From Silene latifolia (Eukaryota > Streptophyta > Magnoliopsida > Caryophyllales > Caryophyllaceae): a stretch of DNA of 64,000 nucleotides. Of this stretch, positions 11,434 to 23,551 are shown in pieces; within the stretch, counting starts at the first letter, position 1; every line of letters starts with the position of its first letter. Under the pieces are notes generated by a model that was not told the origin of the DNA, did no database searches, and saw only the letters and a program-made list of their open reading frames with translations. The translations under genes and the position numbers were made by a program. The DNA is taken from assembly GCF_048544455.1 (NCBI RefSeq), contig NC_133537.1:313120238-313184237 (forward strand), read 5' to 3'.

Positions 11434-12680
11434 CTAGGTAGTATCGCGCGCTTTGCGCGACCTGTTTTAAAATTTTATTATTATAATTGAGGAAAAAGTA
11501 ACATAATTTATATATGACCTTTAATATTTTTAATTATAAATAAAAATAAATCAATTTTTCTCAAATTTATTTTTTTTAGGTTTAAATTCAATGTTTTAAA
11601 ATAAAATACATAACATTTTAATTAAAACTAATAAGTGATAATTAATTATGCATGATCAACGTTTATAAATTATTTTGTGACTGATCAAATATCATATTAT
11701 TTAGAATAAAATTTATTCGAATAATGTAACAATCAACATTAAGTTCTCAAATTATATCATTTCACTATACGTTATGTTCCAAATCAATTAATATTTGTAC
11801 AAAATAATGTTAATATAACTTTATGTAATTTTTTTAGTATAACGTGTGATATTTATGTATCAAACATATAGAGTTCAAACTCAACTTATTCAAATGTTTT
11901 GATTGTGTCTTACATGTGTTATGTGTCAAACATATCTATAAGAATTTCACCTTTTGTATTTTTAAACAACTATATATAAATGATGTTTAAGAGTTTACTT
12001 GTAAATAAAATAGGTTAAATTTTTTTAGTTGAAGATATTAAAGAACAATGTAACGTTTTTTCTAATTTTTCATGTCCTTTATAATACTATATTATTTAAT
12101 AATCATTACTTTTGTTTTGATTATTCAAATGCGTTCTCGATCACTGTGTACATACATACTCGTTATCACACTATTTAAACCTACGAAAATCTCACATGTA
12201 TTCAATTTTTCGCAATATATTTTTTTTCATTCCCACATAAAAACTTATCTTTTAGTAGTTTTCTTTAAGTTATGGTTTTAAGAAATACAATGACTCTTCC
12301 AAATATATTTTTCTTAGAATTTAATGGTTTAAGTTTTATAACTTTCTCAACTCACTTTAATCATCCCTACAAGTAAAAATATTTCAACAAATATAATGAA
12401 AATTATACTCAATTTGAAGCATTTTTCGCAAAGAACGTAATTATTTACATTTTAGATTTTTTATCAAAATAATCTTTTAATAAATTCAGTATCAAATCAC
12501 CGTAATTATTTAATGTAATTTTATAATAAAATTTATTAAATTATAATTAATATTTTGCTGAGATTTATGCCGCATTTATTATGTTTATCTTTAATGTTAA
12601 GCTGTAATTAATACTTATATTTAAGGCTGGGTTGACACGTGGCGCATCCACAACGTTTAAACCCAATTTTATATATAAGA
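11434..12680 (-). mobile_element. Non-autonomous Helitron
   Basis: On the minus strand the element begins with TC after an A (12680: TCTTATATATAAAATTGGG, followed by a CACGTGTC-containing segment typical of plant Helitron 5' ends). It ends in CTAG followed by T (11434-11437). A GC-rich hairpin, TCGCGCAAAGCGCGCGA on that strand (11444-11460), lies 6 bases before the terminal CTAG. This TC...hairpin-CTAG plus A/T insertion site fits Helitrons. The 1.25 kb interior is very AT-rich and encodes no Rep/helicase. Confidence 0.65.
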
Positions 12681-12711
12681 TTGCTATACAACTGCTTTAG
12701 AATGTCCTAAA

Positions 12712-12751
12712 CTAGTTCTATTACCCGTGAGATTCACGGGTTCATTTCTAG
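12712..12751. mobile_element. Helitron 3'-terminus-like hairpin
   Basis: A hairpin ACCCGTGAGATTCACGGGT (12723-12741) is flanked on both sides by CTAG next to an A/T insertion context. It therefore resembles a Helitron 3' end readable in either orientation. The corresponding 5' end was not identified. Confidence 0.4.
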
Positions 12752-13249
12752 TTGATGACATTTTTTTGTAGCATGATTATGTTCGTCAATGCATATTTTT
12801 TTTTGGTTTGTAGAGAGACACGTTATAATGTTGTTTGTCATAGTGTCATGGTTGGTCTTCTTGTCGGTATAAATAAAGCACATTTGCAAGATTGCAAGTC
12901 CGGAGTAAAACAGTCGGTAGATAGAGTGAGCCGACATCCATTCCCCGAAAAATGAGGAGGTAATTAATTAGCACGATTATGAAATACATTGAAGTCCGTA
13001 CTTTATATCAAATCTTTCCAATGTGGGAAAAAAAAAAAGATAACTTGACAATGACTAAAAAAAAGATAACTTACCAATGACTCAATGAGTGACAATGTGG
13101 AACTACCTAAAACTATCTTTACTTCGATTCTTTGATGGGTAGCATCGAATTTGTGAGTTTTGAACCCCAACTCTTCATTTTTTTTATTTGTTTACAACCC
13201 TAAATTTCAATATACTGATACAATTATCCAATTTTCAGTTCAATACAAA
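12752..13249. other. Intergenic, no recognised feature
   Basis: AT-rich DNA with short open frames on both strands and no family similarity that I can recognise. It includes two A-rich 'aaaaaaaagataactt' repeats near 13030-13070. Confidence 0.4.
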
Positions 13250-15297
13250 TCTATATAATAATATAAAAAGGCTTGTTGAGCCCCCATTGAGTTGCCACGT
13301 GTTTACTGCCTGAAGACCACTACTTCACACTTCACAGTGCAGAGTCAGGACTTTAGGTACCAAATATTGTCCAAATCATACTTTCATAACAATTTGTCTA
13401 AGACGGTCTAAATTTATAAAGCCATAATGCATTTTATGAAACTCAATTCAATCATAGTAAGGTCAGTCTCACACAAGTGGACTTTAAAAGAAAAATAAGT
13501 AAAATGTAAAAAAGTTACTCCAAATACACAAGTGGAGAAAAATATTTCTGGTAAAATAGCCATAGCCTTGTTAATGATACGACGACGATTAAGTTGGAAA
13601 TTCGGAATTAGGAACATCGTTATTGGTCATTTGATCTACATATAACTTGGAAGAATCACACACAGAGAGTAGATGGTACCCTGTAAGCTTCCAATAGTTT
13701 GCAAACATAGGACTAAAAGAATTGTACTTTCGGTAAAATATTTATTGAATGAAATCAACAAAGATCCTCTCCATTTCCTCTCACAAATTCATTTAATAAT
13801 ATTATCTCCTTTATACTCATTAACCCTTTATTTTTATGTATAAATTGTAAACCGTTCGATGTTGACCAGATACAATCTGGACTGTTAATAGGTAATGGCC
13901 TCTCCATTTGTTTTGAGGAAATGGAGAGGATTTTGACTCGAATGAAATGTACAAACCTTTATCTTGCTATACGGTAGATAACAAACCTTAATCATACACC
14001 TACTAAAACATTGATTTTGAAAGCTAAAGAAGAAAAAAGGGGTCAAGTTAAACACGCAGTAGATGTTAATGTTACCTTTTATCTGCAATTTACCAAGGTT
14101 AGTAGCGAAAAGGCTTAAAGGAAAACGATTTGAAATAAAAACTCTGGAGAGACGGTCTCTCAATAGCGTTATTGAGAGACCTCTCACATGATGAGGTGAA
14201 GGATTCACAGAATTTTTTTGTCCCCTATTATGTCTCCCCACTAAATTAGTGGAAGACGATCTCTCATGAGACCTATAGCGAAAAAGCTTAAAGGAAAACG
14301 GTTTGAACTAAAATAAAAGAGTTTTCTTTTCTTTTCCAATTTTTTCTTAATGTGAAAATTTTAGAATAGAGGTTGATATTAGAAAGGCGGCAATTTTCAT
14401 AGTTGCCTTACATAACACAACAACTTGAAACGTCTTACTCTTCCATGGAAATTAGAAAAGAGATACTCGTTGGTAACTATTACTTCGTACCCTTTAATGT
14501 TGAAAGTTATGGTTTAAATCTAAATGTGCCTGCAAAATAACCAAAACAAATAGTAACTGAGTAACTGCAGAATTATAAAGTACTCTTCTACTCGGTACCA
14601 TTCTAGTTGTTTCTTATAGGAAAATCTAGAAAAACCCAATTAGTAATTAATAATTACCTTAATCATTAGTTCCTATACCTTATAATATGAAATAACTTGG
14701 TCTGCGTAAATTGAAAGCAAAATGTCAAGTGTGGCACATTTGACGGTGCCCACAACGGCACAACGACAATCATTTTTTATCTACTAATATTCTTCAATTG
14801 AAAAATCAAGAAATTAATTGGGATTTGGGAAGGCGCTAGAAGTTGTCATACCAATCTATATAGTAGGAGAATGCCAATTGTTTCGTGTGTCATGCCAATT
14901 GTTTACGCAAATTTGATCGTCAAATAGGTAGGAACGTAATTTGATCGAGGGAACGATCCCAATATATAGGTAGGAACGTTTAATAGAGTTGTTGTCCAAT
15001 TAATGGATGGAATACATAATGGGTTGGTAATGAAGATGTAATAAAGGGTGATCAATTAAGACGTTAAATCTGAAATTGCAGTTATTTTTTAGTGAAGCTA
15101 TACGAAGAGTCATATAGGTAAGGAAGATGAATTAGTGAGAGTTATGTCGGTATTTTTTTGGGCTTTTTTATTTTTTAAGGGTGTTTATGTTAATAGGTAG
15201 ATGGGAAGATTTTTAAGTGATAGGTGGCGGACAATTGAGGGGTGACACGTGGCAACTCAATGGGGGCTCAAGAAGCCTTTTTATATTATTATATAGA
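13250..15297. mobile_element. Region bounded by two head-to-head Helitron-like 5' ends
   Basis: The left boundary reads TCTATATAATAATATAAAAA followed by GGCTTGTTGAGCCCCCATTG and GCCACGTG. The right boundary, read on the minus strand from 15297, is the same over about 53 bases (GGCTTCTTGAGCC in place of GGCTTGTTGAGCC). Each TC is preceded by A, as at Helitron 5' ends. No CTAG/hairpin 3' end was found between them, so this could be two truncated Helitrons facing each other or one element with long inverted termini. A GACGGTCTCTCA-type MITE lies inside. No gene is visible. Confidence 0.45.
14151..14275. mobile_element. Short GACGGTCTCTCA-family MITE
   Basis: It begins GACGGTCTCTCAATAGCG with an internal TTGAGAGACC palindrome and ends AGACGATCTCTCATGAGACC, related to the MITE at 11108-11333. 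It is flanked by an approximately 38-base direct repeat (14103-14140 and 14276-14313, starting TAGCGAAAA). Confidence 0.5.
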
Positions 15298-15577
15298 TAG
15301 AAGTGTGCTCCTCACTTCACTCTCAAATCAGAAATTATTATTACATCACACAATGTTTGCTAAAAAATCTCATACAATATGGATTTACTTATAGATTAAA
15401 ACCTCAGTGTCTTAAAATAGGTGTATAATATCATTATCCTTACTAATAAAATCATAAATAAGGGTTTTCTACAATTTATGGTTTTATTAAACTTTACTAC
15501 ATTCATTAATATAAATATGTAGACATATGAAGGTGAAAAGTCATTCTATAATTTCATCATTTTGTTAGTATACATAC

Positions 15578-18500
15578 ATGAAATATAGAATGAAAGCCAT
15601 GTTTTTTGTTTATATATTGCTCTTAGCCACTATTTCCTTCACACCTGGAGAATGTGATACTAAGGTTTTCAATTTGAAAGATTATGGTGCTGTTCAAGGT
15701 GGAAATGTCGATATCAGTCAGGTAATTTTATTTTATTTTATAGACATAATGTAAAAAACATTGAAAAAATAAGTAATCATTCTATTGTATGTATGTTAAG
15801 GAATGCAATGGTGGATATTTTCTGGGAATTTTCAAAAGGGTTCTTAGATTTGTCGACTGTATCAAATTGTCTTAAACTGTATCGGTGAATTGTTATCTAT
15901 TTGAAGTAATTAAAAATCAAAATACAAATTGTAATCTTACAGCAAAACCCTTAAAAAAAACCTTGTTCTTACATCTTTCATTCATTTACGTATAAGAATC
16001 AATTTTTCAACAATATTCAGTCATTTTCTTATCTATCAACAAATTTTCTTCGATGTAGTCAATATTGTACCTTTAATTACTTACTCAAACAAATGAGTAA
16101 GTACTTTTCCTGTTCCGATTATTTGTTTACCTTGAATTTTTGGCATAAAGGTCAATGAAAGAAAAAGAGACTATTGGTGGTTATTGTTAGAGGATGACAA
16201 ATAAATTATAATTGATGTATATGATCAAATTACAAATAAAAAACTTTCTTAATATAGAAAGTTTAATAAATAAATAGGGCCCTGTAAAATAAAATGGGTA
16301 AATAAATAACCAGATGGAGGGAGAAGTAATTATGAAAAACTCATCTTTTTATAAGTTCATGGAATTCGTCAAGTCATATACTCATAACATTGAACTTTGT
16401 ATGTCTTTTCATGTTCTATGTAACTTTTCACATGTACTTATAAGCTTTTGACTCCCGTTTTGTTAGTGTGTTACTTTTTGTCTCACTAAATCAATGGCGA
16501 TACGAAGATCCAGTACGGTGATTACCACCTGAATGATAGAAAAGTTTAATTTTTTAATTAGTATTTTTTTTTTTCTGGTTTTCCATGTGAAGAGTACTTG
16601 TACGGTTGTACCCATAACTTTAAATTTTGGTGCGTATGTCACGAAGTGAATACATTATGAGCAAATTGACAAACAATCTCACGTTAATCCATATTATTAG
16701 AAAATTCTGTTTTTAAAACATTATATGTGAAGAAAAATGAGATAGCATCACTTATGATTGTGTTATCGAGTTTCAATACCACCTTTTTACATATACATAC
16801 AAGATCGATCTTACTAGTCTTTGTTATATGGAGTTTTACATAGTAGGATCGGTCTTATGCATTAATGCATACAAAAATGTGGTCTTGAAACTCAATATTA
16901 CTCGTTGACGCTTTATTATTGCATTTTTTTTAATGGGTAAATAAATGACAGGCTTTGTTGAAAGCATGGGGTGATGCATGCAATTGGAAGGGCGGAAGCA
17001 AATTGGAAGTCCCTTCAGCTACTTACTTGGTTAACCCGGTAATATTGAAAGGCCCATGCAGGGGCCCAATTGAGTTCCATAATTCAGGCACTTTAAAGGG
17101 CCCACAGGGCCTAAGAGGCGATTCTTGGATCGAATTTCAGTATATTGATGGATTGACTTTAAACGGAGGAGTTTTTGATGGTCAAGGCCCACCAAAACAG
17201 GCTGCTGCCGGCCTTCCAACGGTAATCCTCTCGCTCTCAAATGGTCTTACAATAATTTTACACACACATTTTTTTCATATGTTGAATAACGTGTACTCTA
17301 CAAAGATAACAAGCATATTCGAAGAAATGGTTATTAAACATTACTTTCGTGAGACCAATAACATTGCTGACTTTATGGCCTCTGTTGGACACTCATGTCC
17401 AACTCTTTCGAGATGGTTTGAAAGTAGATCGATGACTTCAACTTCTCTCACTTATTCGAAAAGATAAAATTGGTTGGTGTATCCTAAAGGTTCAACCTAG
17501 TTTCTTTACTTTATCGGAAAAAAAATAAATAAGCAAAATAAAACTAAGAATTGAATAATTATATTGGGCCCTTTGTTAAAACGGTCTTGTTAAAACAAAT
17601 TGTATTAAAATCAATTTCAAAATGCCATGTAATTCAAAGCGCAATTATTTACATGGCTTTTTTTTTTACTTAAATGAACTAAGTTATTTACTGTTTATGT
17701 TTTTCAGCTACTAAGATTCACATTTATCACAAATTCGAGAGCACAATTGGTGAAACTAATCAACAGTCAAAGCACTCATTTCCACCTCTTTGGTTGCAAA
17801 CAAATTGTCATAGACCAAATAAGCATATCATCACCAGAAAACAGTCCAAACACTGACGGAATTAAGATCGGCGAATCAAATGGCATTAATATCTTAAAGA
17901 CAAAGATAGAGTCGGGAGATGATTGTGTAGCCCTTATTCGCGGTAGTAAGGATATTACTGTCAGTGGGGTCACTTGCGGTCCGGGTCATGGTATTAGCAT
18001 TGGAAGCTTGGGTGAGTCCGAAAATGAACAAGTCGAACACGTTGTGGTAAGACAGTGTAGACTTTTTGATACTACAAATGGGTTGAGGATTAAAACCAAG
18101 GCTAGTGACATGTCTGGCACAGTAAGTAATATTACGTACCAAGATATCTCATTTCGGAACGTCGATAATCCCATCGTTTTCGACCAAAATTATTGCCCGT
18201 CCAGGACTTGTCGACTGGTATGTGAGAAATTTTGATTTTATTCCGTAATTTGTTACTTTCTTTATGTTGTAAAAATTATTTGACTACCATTTAAATTACA
18301 TTGGTCAATTGTCAATATGCTACTGCTGGATGTTGATGTTGATGTTGATGTTGTGATTGCTACCCCTCCAATAATTTATTCTATGGATAGTTGTCAGTTT
18401 TAATTACAGTCTTATAATTAGAGAAACAAAGTTAGGTGGATGTATTCCAATATTATGTTAATGACTTGTTTTTTTGAAATTAATTTCAGCTCTAGTTTAG

Positions 18501-20910
18501 TTTAGTTTCATTCACTTCTGTTTAGTTCACCTGTATCCACTTTAATTTAGTTCAGTTAAGAAAATAACAGAGCCTAATTAGGGTATATGTTGTAAATATG
18601 TGATGGGTCTTAGGATAGTTTGGTCATTTTAAAAGGAAAAAAAATCCATTTTAAAAAGAAAAAAGAAATCCATAAAAAGAAGTAAAAGAAATAGGAAGAA
18701 TAAAAGTTTTACATAAATAGGAAAGTGGAAAAATATGTGTGGTTGGAGTCCTTGGAGGAAGTACTCCATATTGATTCATTGTAGTAAAAACACATCACTA
18801 GGTATTTTTTTTTTTGAAACAGTGCGTTCTGCTTCAGACTATTGCTTTTGGTCTGAAATAAGGACAATATGTTATCATTTGACAATAAAATGTTTGTAAT
18901 TTTTGATAACATGTTACCATTACTTTTTCCATTATTTTCAGGGTAAAAAGTGACACCTCTAGTAATAACATTTTGTAGATTAAATGGTTATATTCTCTTA
19001 AAAAATGACAACATTTTGTCGGTCTTATTTCAGACGGGAAAACTGCCCGTCTGAAATAAGATTTTGCGTTTTTGAAATCGTTAGTAGAAATTTTTTTATT
19101 AAAGGTTAATTGGATTTTTGGAAAAAATAAACTGACTAGCTTAAGTTTGTTCAAAATCAAATGGATTATATACTACTTCTGTAAAAATAATATAAATATA
19201 TTGGAAAATGAAAAAGAAACATTGAACTCAACTATGGATCGGAATACTATCTTTTAACATATAAAGAACATGACATTGTTAAATTTTTATTAACATAAAC
19301 ATGTTTTTACTTGTCATAAATCAATTTAAATATAAATTTTGATATTGTATGTGGAAAACTACTTTTTATATCGTCTTCTCATTGACATATTATCATTGTT
19401 TATATATAACTAGTATTAGTGCCCGGCTTCGCCCGGGCTACCTCTACTTACCATTAATTTTTTTTAATTAAATAAAATTACTTAAGGTTGCATAACCCAT
19501 AAATTTATCATTAATATATTTTTCTATGACATATCCTAAAATTACAATGAAATAAATTTTGAGACAAATTCATTACTCCCGCTATTAATATTTTACTCTT
19601 ATTAATGAAATAATAGTAATAACATTTCTCTACTTGCCGTAATCATTGTTACTTTCACTACTCCCGCCGTACTTCTTGTTACGGTCACTACTGCCGCATT
19701 AATATTGATAATTTCACTACTCCCACCATAATTATTGTTACTATCACTATTGTCGCATTAATATTGATTATTTCACTACCCCCGTTGTTGTTTCTACCAC
19801 TTTCACTAATCTCGCTGATAATATTGTTACTTTTACTATTCAAATGAGTGGTTATCATATAACTATATCCAATATTACTACAATTATTTTTTTTCTTGTG
19901 AAATTACTTTTACTACTTAAGCATGCAATTTTAAGAGGATTATATATTTATATAAACATATTACATATATGCATTAAATCAAATCGAAAGAATTATGCAA
20001 TATTATATATTATGGAATCTAACTTGAATTATTTATAACTTACTTATTATATTTTTGTATGTTAAATAATTAACATCTCTATACATCTAATAAACTATAA
20101 AGTTTATTAAAATTGCATAGATTTTAAATTTAAAATATAATTTTATGATGATAATAATTAATACCATAAGTGTGCATGTTTATACTAATTAATTATTTTA
20201 TTTTAAGGAAATTGGCCATCTTCTGGTCTTTGATAAATATTTAGGAAAATTACCAAACATTTTCTTTCTTTTAGTCTCCTTAAAATTGACCATCCTAATT
20301 AATTATTTTATTTTAAGAAATTGACCATCTTAATTAATTATTTTATTTTAAGGAAATTGACCATCTTAATTAATTATTTTATTTTAAGGAAATTGACCAT
20401 GTTTTAGTCTCTTATAAATGTTTAGGAAAATTACCAAGCTTCTATATAATTTAATTTTAACCCAAACTATATAATATTTGCATTGAGATCCCTTAATCAG
20501 GTCCATCACACGGTGCTATCGATTTAAAACTATATAGTATAATTAATTTGTATAGATTTCTTTAATTACATTGAAGTCTCTTGGTTTCTGGAATTAATAT
20601 ATAGTATTGATTGATTGATTGATTGATGATTGATTGATTAATTGATATCTTCTTTTCATTCTTTTTTTAATTAAAGGGTAATTCTCGGGTGCAAATAAAG
20701 GACATCAAGTTTATAAACGTACACGGGACATCAAAGATAAACACTGCGGTAGTTTTACAATGCAGCGGAAGCAATCCATGCAAGGGGATCGAGTTGAAGG
20801 ACATTAATATTGCTTACTACAAATACCAAGCTAGTACGATATCAAATTGCTCTAATGTTCATGGCCAATCTTCCGGTATACAAATACCTAAACCTTGTAT
20901 CTCAGTATAG
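15578..20910 (+). CDS. Polygalacturonase (glycoside hydrolase family 28, exopolygalacturonase-like)
   Basis: Four exons join in frame: 15578-15721, 16952-17221, 17708-18217 and 20677-20910, giving 385 residues, close to the 390-400 usual for plant exopolygalacturonases. All introns are GT-AG and phase 0. Residues about 5-27 form a signal peptide, so the protein is probably secreted to the wall, where GH28 enzymes hydrolyse pectic galacturonan. Family motifs are present in order: SPNTDGI, SGDDCVALI, GPGHGISIGSLG (catalytic-region His) and GLRIKT. C-terminal cysteines (QCSGSNPCKGIEL, ISNCSNVHG) fit the fold. The usual Trp-x-x-Asn-Asp-Cys stretch just before the LRF strand is absent: the text goes FDGQGPPKQAAAGLPT to LLRFTFITNS, about ten residues short at the exon 2/3 junction. 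There is no stop or frameshift. A second ATG at 15590 is possible. Intron 3 is 2.46 kb and carries a Helitron. Confidence 0.85.
17283..17467 (+). pseudogene. Possible LINE-type RNase H relic inside polygalacturonase intron 2
   Basis: An open frame in the intron reads KHYFRETNNIADFMASVGHS. This resembles the 'REaNxxADxLAnlGh' end of RNase H-like domains in plant non-LTR elements. It ends at a stop at 17467. It is short and isolated, so the resemblance is suggestive only. Confidence 0.35.
18327..18352. repeat. GTTGAT microsatellite
   Basis: A short run of TGTTGA units in polygalacturonase intron 3. Confidence 0.7.
19025..19061. repeat. Perfect hairpin, probable MITE end
   Basis: CTTATTTCAGACGGG is followed by a 7-base loop and its exact complement CCCGTCTGAAATAAG. 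Related sequence in the same style (GGTCTGAAATAAGGAC) lies at about 18850. The stretch 18831-19061 is therefore probably a MITE remnant within polygalacturonase intron 3. Confidence 0.55.
19410..20610 (-). mobile_element. Non-autonomous Helitron in polygalacturonase intron 3
   Basis: On the minus strand it starts TCAATACTATATATTAATTC after an A (20610). It ends CTAG followed by T (19410-19413), with the hairpin GCCCGGGCGAAGCCGGGC (19421-19438) just before the end. It is 1,201 bp, AT-rich and without coding capacity. A closely related copy in the opposite orientation lies at 46796-47970. The interior includes tandem 'TTAATTAATTATTTTATTTT' units (about 20180-20400). It is flanked at the right by a GATT microsatellite. 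Confidence 0.75.
20611..20645. repeat. GATT microsatellite
   Basis: Tandem TTGA units directly beside the Helitron 5' end and about 30 bases upstream of polygalacturonase exon 4. Confidence 0.7.
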
Positions 20911-20968
20911 CACGATAGATCGACCTATCATTTCGACTTGTTCTTTGTGTCAATTGATCATATACGAG

Positions 20969-23165
20969 TTTTTTTTTTTTTTTTTTGATAAAATACGGGA
21001 TAAACCCAAGACCTACAGCGAGTAGGGTCTCAAAACCGAACGCAAAACAACCAAACAAGAAAACAAACAAACAAAAAACAAAGGGAAGAGCAAGGCTACA
21101 CACAGCCAAAACAATCTACTCAAAGTGAAATCAAGATGGTCCTCAAAGCGCAATCCCCTTCTTCTTCCAAGACCTTATTGAATCCCAATTGTTAAGCCAA
21201 TCTTCCAAGGTATATGGTAACTTTTCCTTCCAAGCTTTAGACCACACACCAATCCTAAGAAAAACTTTGTCCGTAAAATCACTCCAATTGGGCTGTTTAT
21301 TTTCGAAGATGGCCTCATTCCGCAATTCCCAAATCATGGTAACAATCGCAATGAAAAACGCATTCCAAAGACGCTTCTCAAAACCAAAGAAAGGGAGACT
21401 CAACCCAAAAGATAAAGGCAAAGATCAATTTCGTTGGGGCACACCCAAGTCACACCCCAAGTTTCACAAATATCCGCCCAAATGCGCCAAGAAAATTTAC
21501 AATGCAAGAACAGGTGACTGACCGTCTCCAAGCAATCACTACAAAATATACATGTCATCTCCTCACGGCTTAAGCACTTCCATTTCAAGATTCTATCCCT
21601 TGTATTTATTTTTTTCCACAGTATAGCCCAAAGTAAAATTTCATATCGTGGAGGCGCAATACCTTGCCAGACATGTTTGAACCATTCATTCTTGACTACC
21701 TGATTATATTTGAAATTGTAGTAAGCATCAACAAAAGAATGAGATGTGAATTTACCGGAATTGTCAAGGGACCAAATAAGGCGATCGTCTTCATCCCTTA
21801 AAGGTTTGAAGCCACTAATGATCGAGTTTAGGTTATCCAATAGCGATAGTTCCCATTGAAACAAATTCCGTCTCCATAGAAACTGCCAGCTCCAAGCGTC
21901 ACCATTCCAATTACCCATCTCAGCCACACTACAACATTTCTGTAGTGACAGTGTAAAGAGCCTCGGGAAAGCTTCTTTCAAGGATAAATTATCAATCCAG
22001 ACATCATCCCAAAATTTAACAGTATTGCCACAACCCACTTGTACTTGAATCCCTTTTTTCGAGACCTCACAAATATGTAGGTTCCACCCATTTACAGAGC
22101 AAATCGACTTCCATAACCCATATCTGGCCACCTTCTCCTCCCTTCTAAATATACTATCCGGGTTTAGCTCATGTATGGAGCAAATGATTTTCTTCCATAA
22201 CGTTTGATGCTCCTGAGAGAAACGCCACCACCATTTAAACAGGAAGCTTGCGTTTTTAACCTGCAAATCACCAATTCCCAAACCACCCATCTCCTTTGGC
22301 ATTTGGATAACTTCCCATTTGATTAGCGGCACAACATGGCAGCCATCAGTATGTCCCCAATAGAATCGTCTTTGAAGATTGATAATCTTTTTCAAGACCC
22401 CACTAGGTATCCGGAAGATAGACATGAAGTAGAGGGGCAAAGAGTTAAGAACCGACTTGATGAGAACCACTCTGCCTGCTTTCGAAATTAACCCGATCTT
22501 CCAACTCGCTAATCTGCTTTTCACCTTTGCAATAACTGGTTCCCAGGTTGAAATTCTATTCGGATTCGCTCCCAACGGAATACCAAGATACTTCACAGGG
22601 AGATGTAAAAGTTGGCACCCCAACTTTTGGGCATTCGCAAAACCCACTGGTCATTCTTACCAAAAACGATAATAGCAGATTTCTTGAAGTTGATACCAAG
22701 ACCAGTACACCGACGGAAATTATCAAGTACCCTCCATAAGTTTGTCAAAATTTGAGATTTAGCAGGGCAAAAAACGAGTGTGTCATCAGCAAATTGCAGA
22801 TGGCTCAACAGAACTTTATCCTTCCCCACCTCCAAACCTTCTATTAAACCCAACCTTAGCCCTTTAATCATGAACTGATTGAAAGCCTCAGCTACTAAGA
22901 GGAAAAGAAAAGGAGAAATGGGATCTCCCTGACGAAGCCCTCTTTCCATCTTGAACGGTCTAGATGGAGAACCATTAATAAGGATGGAGATAGACGCCGA
23001 GGAGAGGCAAAGATAAATCCATTTTCTCCACTGTAGGTCAAAACCCATAGCCTTAAGAATGAACATAATGACCTCCCAATTAATTGAATCATAAGCCTTG
23101 TGGAAGTCTAACTTGATTAAAACACCAGGCTGCTTACGCTTCTTGAGCCAATTCACCAGGCTGCT
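20969..23165 (-). mobile_element. 5'-truncated LINE (non-LTR retrotransposon)
   Basis: The minus strand ends in an 18-base A tail (T run at 20969-20986). The encoded protein has lost its N-terminal endonuclease and begins within the RT. KLDFHKAYDSINW, RQGDPISPFLF and LQFADDTLVF (the FADD catalytic motif) lie at about 22740-23110. LPVKYLGIPLG, KINTRDRILKWK and the zinc-binding segment CIFCSDCLETVSHLFLHC follow. Two frame changes, near 22645 and 21415, break the reading into three frames, so it is dead. A short duplication TACGAG at both ends (20963-20968, 23166-23171) could be the target duplication but is very short. Confidence 0.85.
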
Positions 23166-23169
23166 TACG
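23123..23169. repeat. 16-base direct duplication at the LINE 5' truncation point
   Basis: CACCAGGCTGCTTACG occurs at 23123-23138 and again at 23154-23169, a 31-base period ending almost exactly at the LINE boundary. It probably formed during the 5' end joining of the insertion. Confidence 0.6.
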
Positions 23170-23171
23170 AG

Positions 23172-23520
23172 TTATCTAGTAACACCCGAGTATGTAACTT
23201 GGTAATATGTTTTCAGATGATTAATCACAAACAAAAGGTTATTTATATTCTGGATTACTTTTTTTTTACCTAAGCAATAGATTGGATATAATTAATTATA
23301 TGGAAATCAACAAGGGCGTCTTAAAGTAAACGGAGGCCCGGTGCAGCAGATAAAAAATGAGGCCCCAAATATAAATGACAAGTGTATTATGTCGTAATTT
23401 GTATTGAATTGCATCAATAAAGCTTTTAAATTCGGTGATCAAAACCGGAGGCCCGGTTCCACCGCCCATGGTTGCCCGTGGCCTTAGACACCCCTGGAAA
23501 TCAATTTAATCTCCATTAAA

Positions 23521-23551
<31 letters not shown>

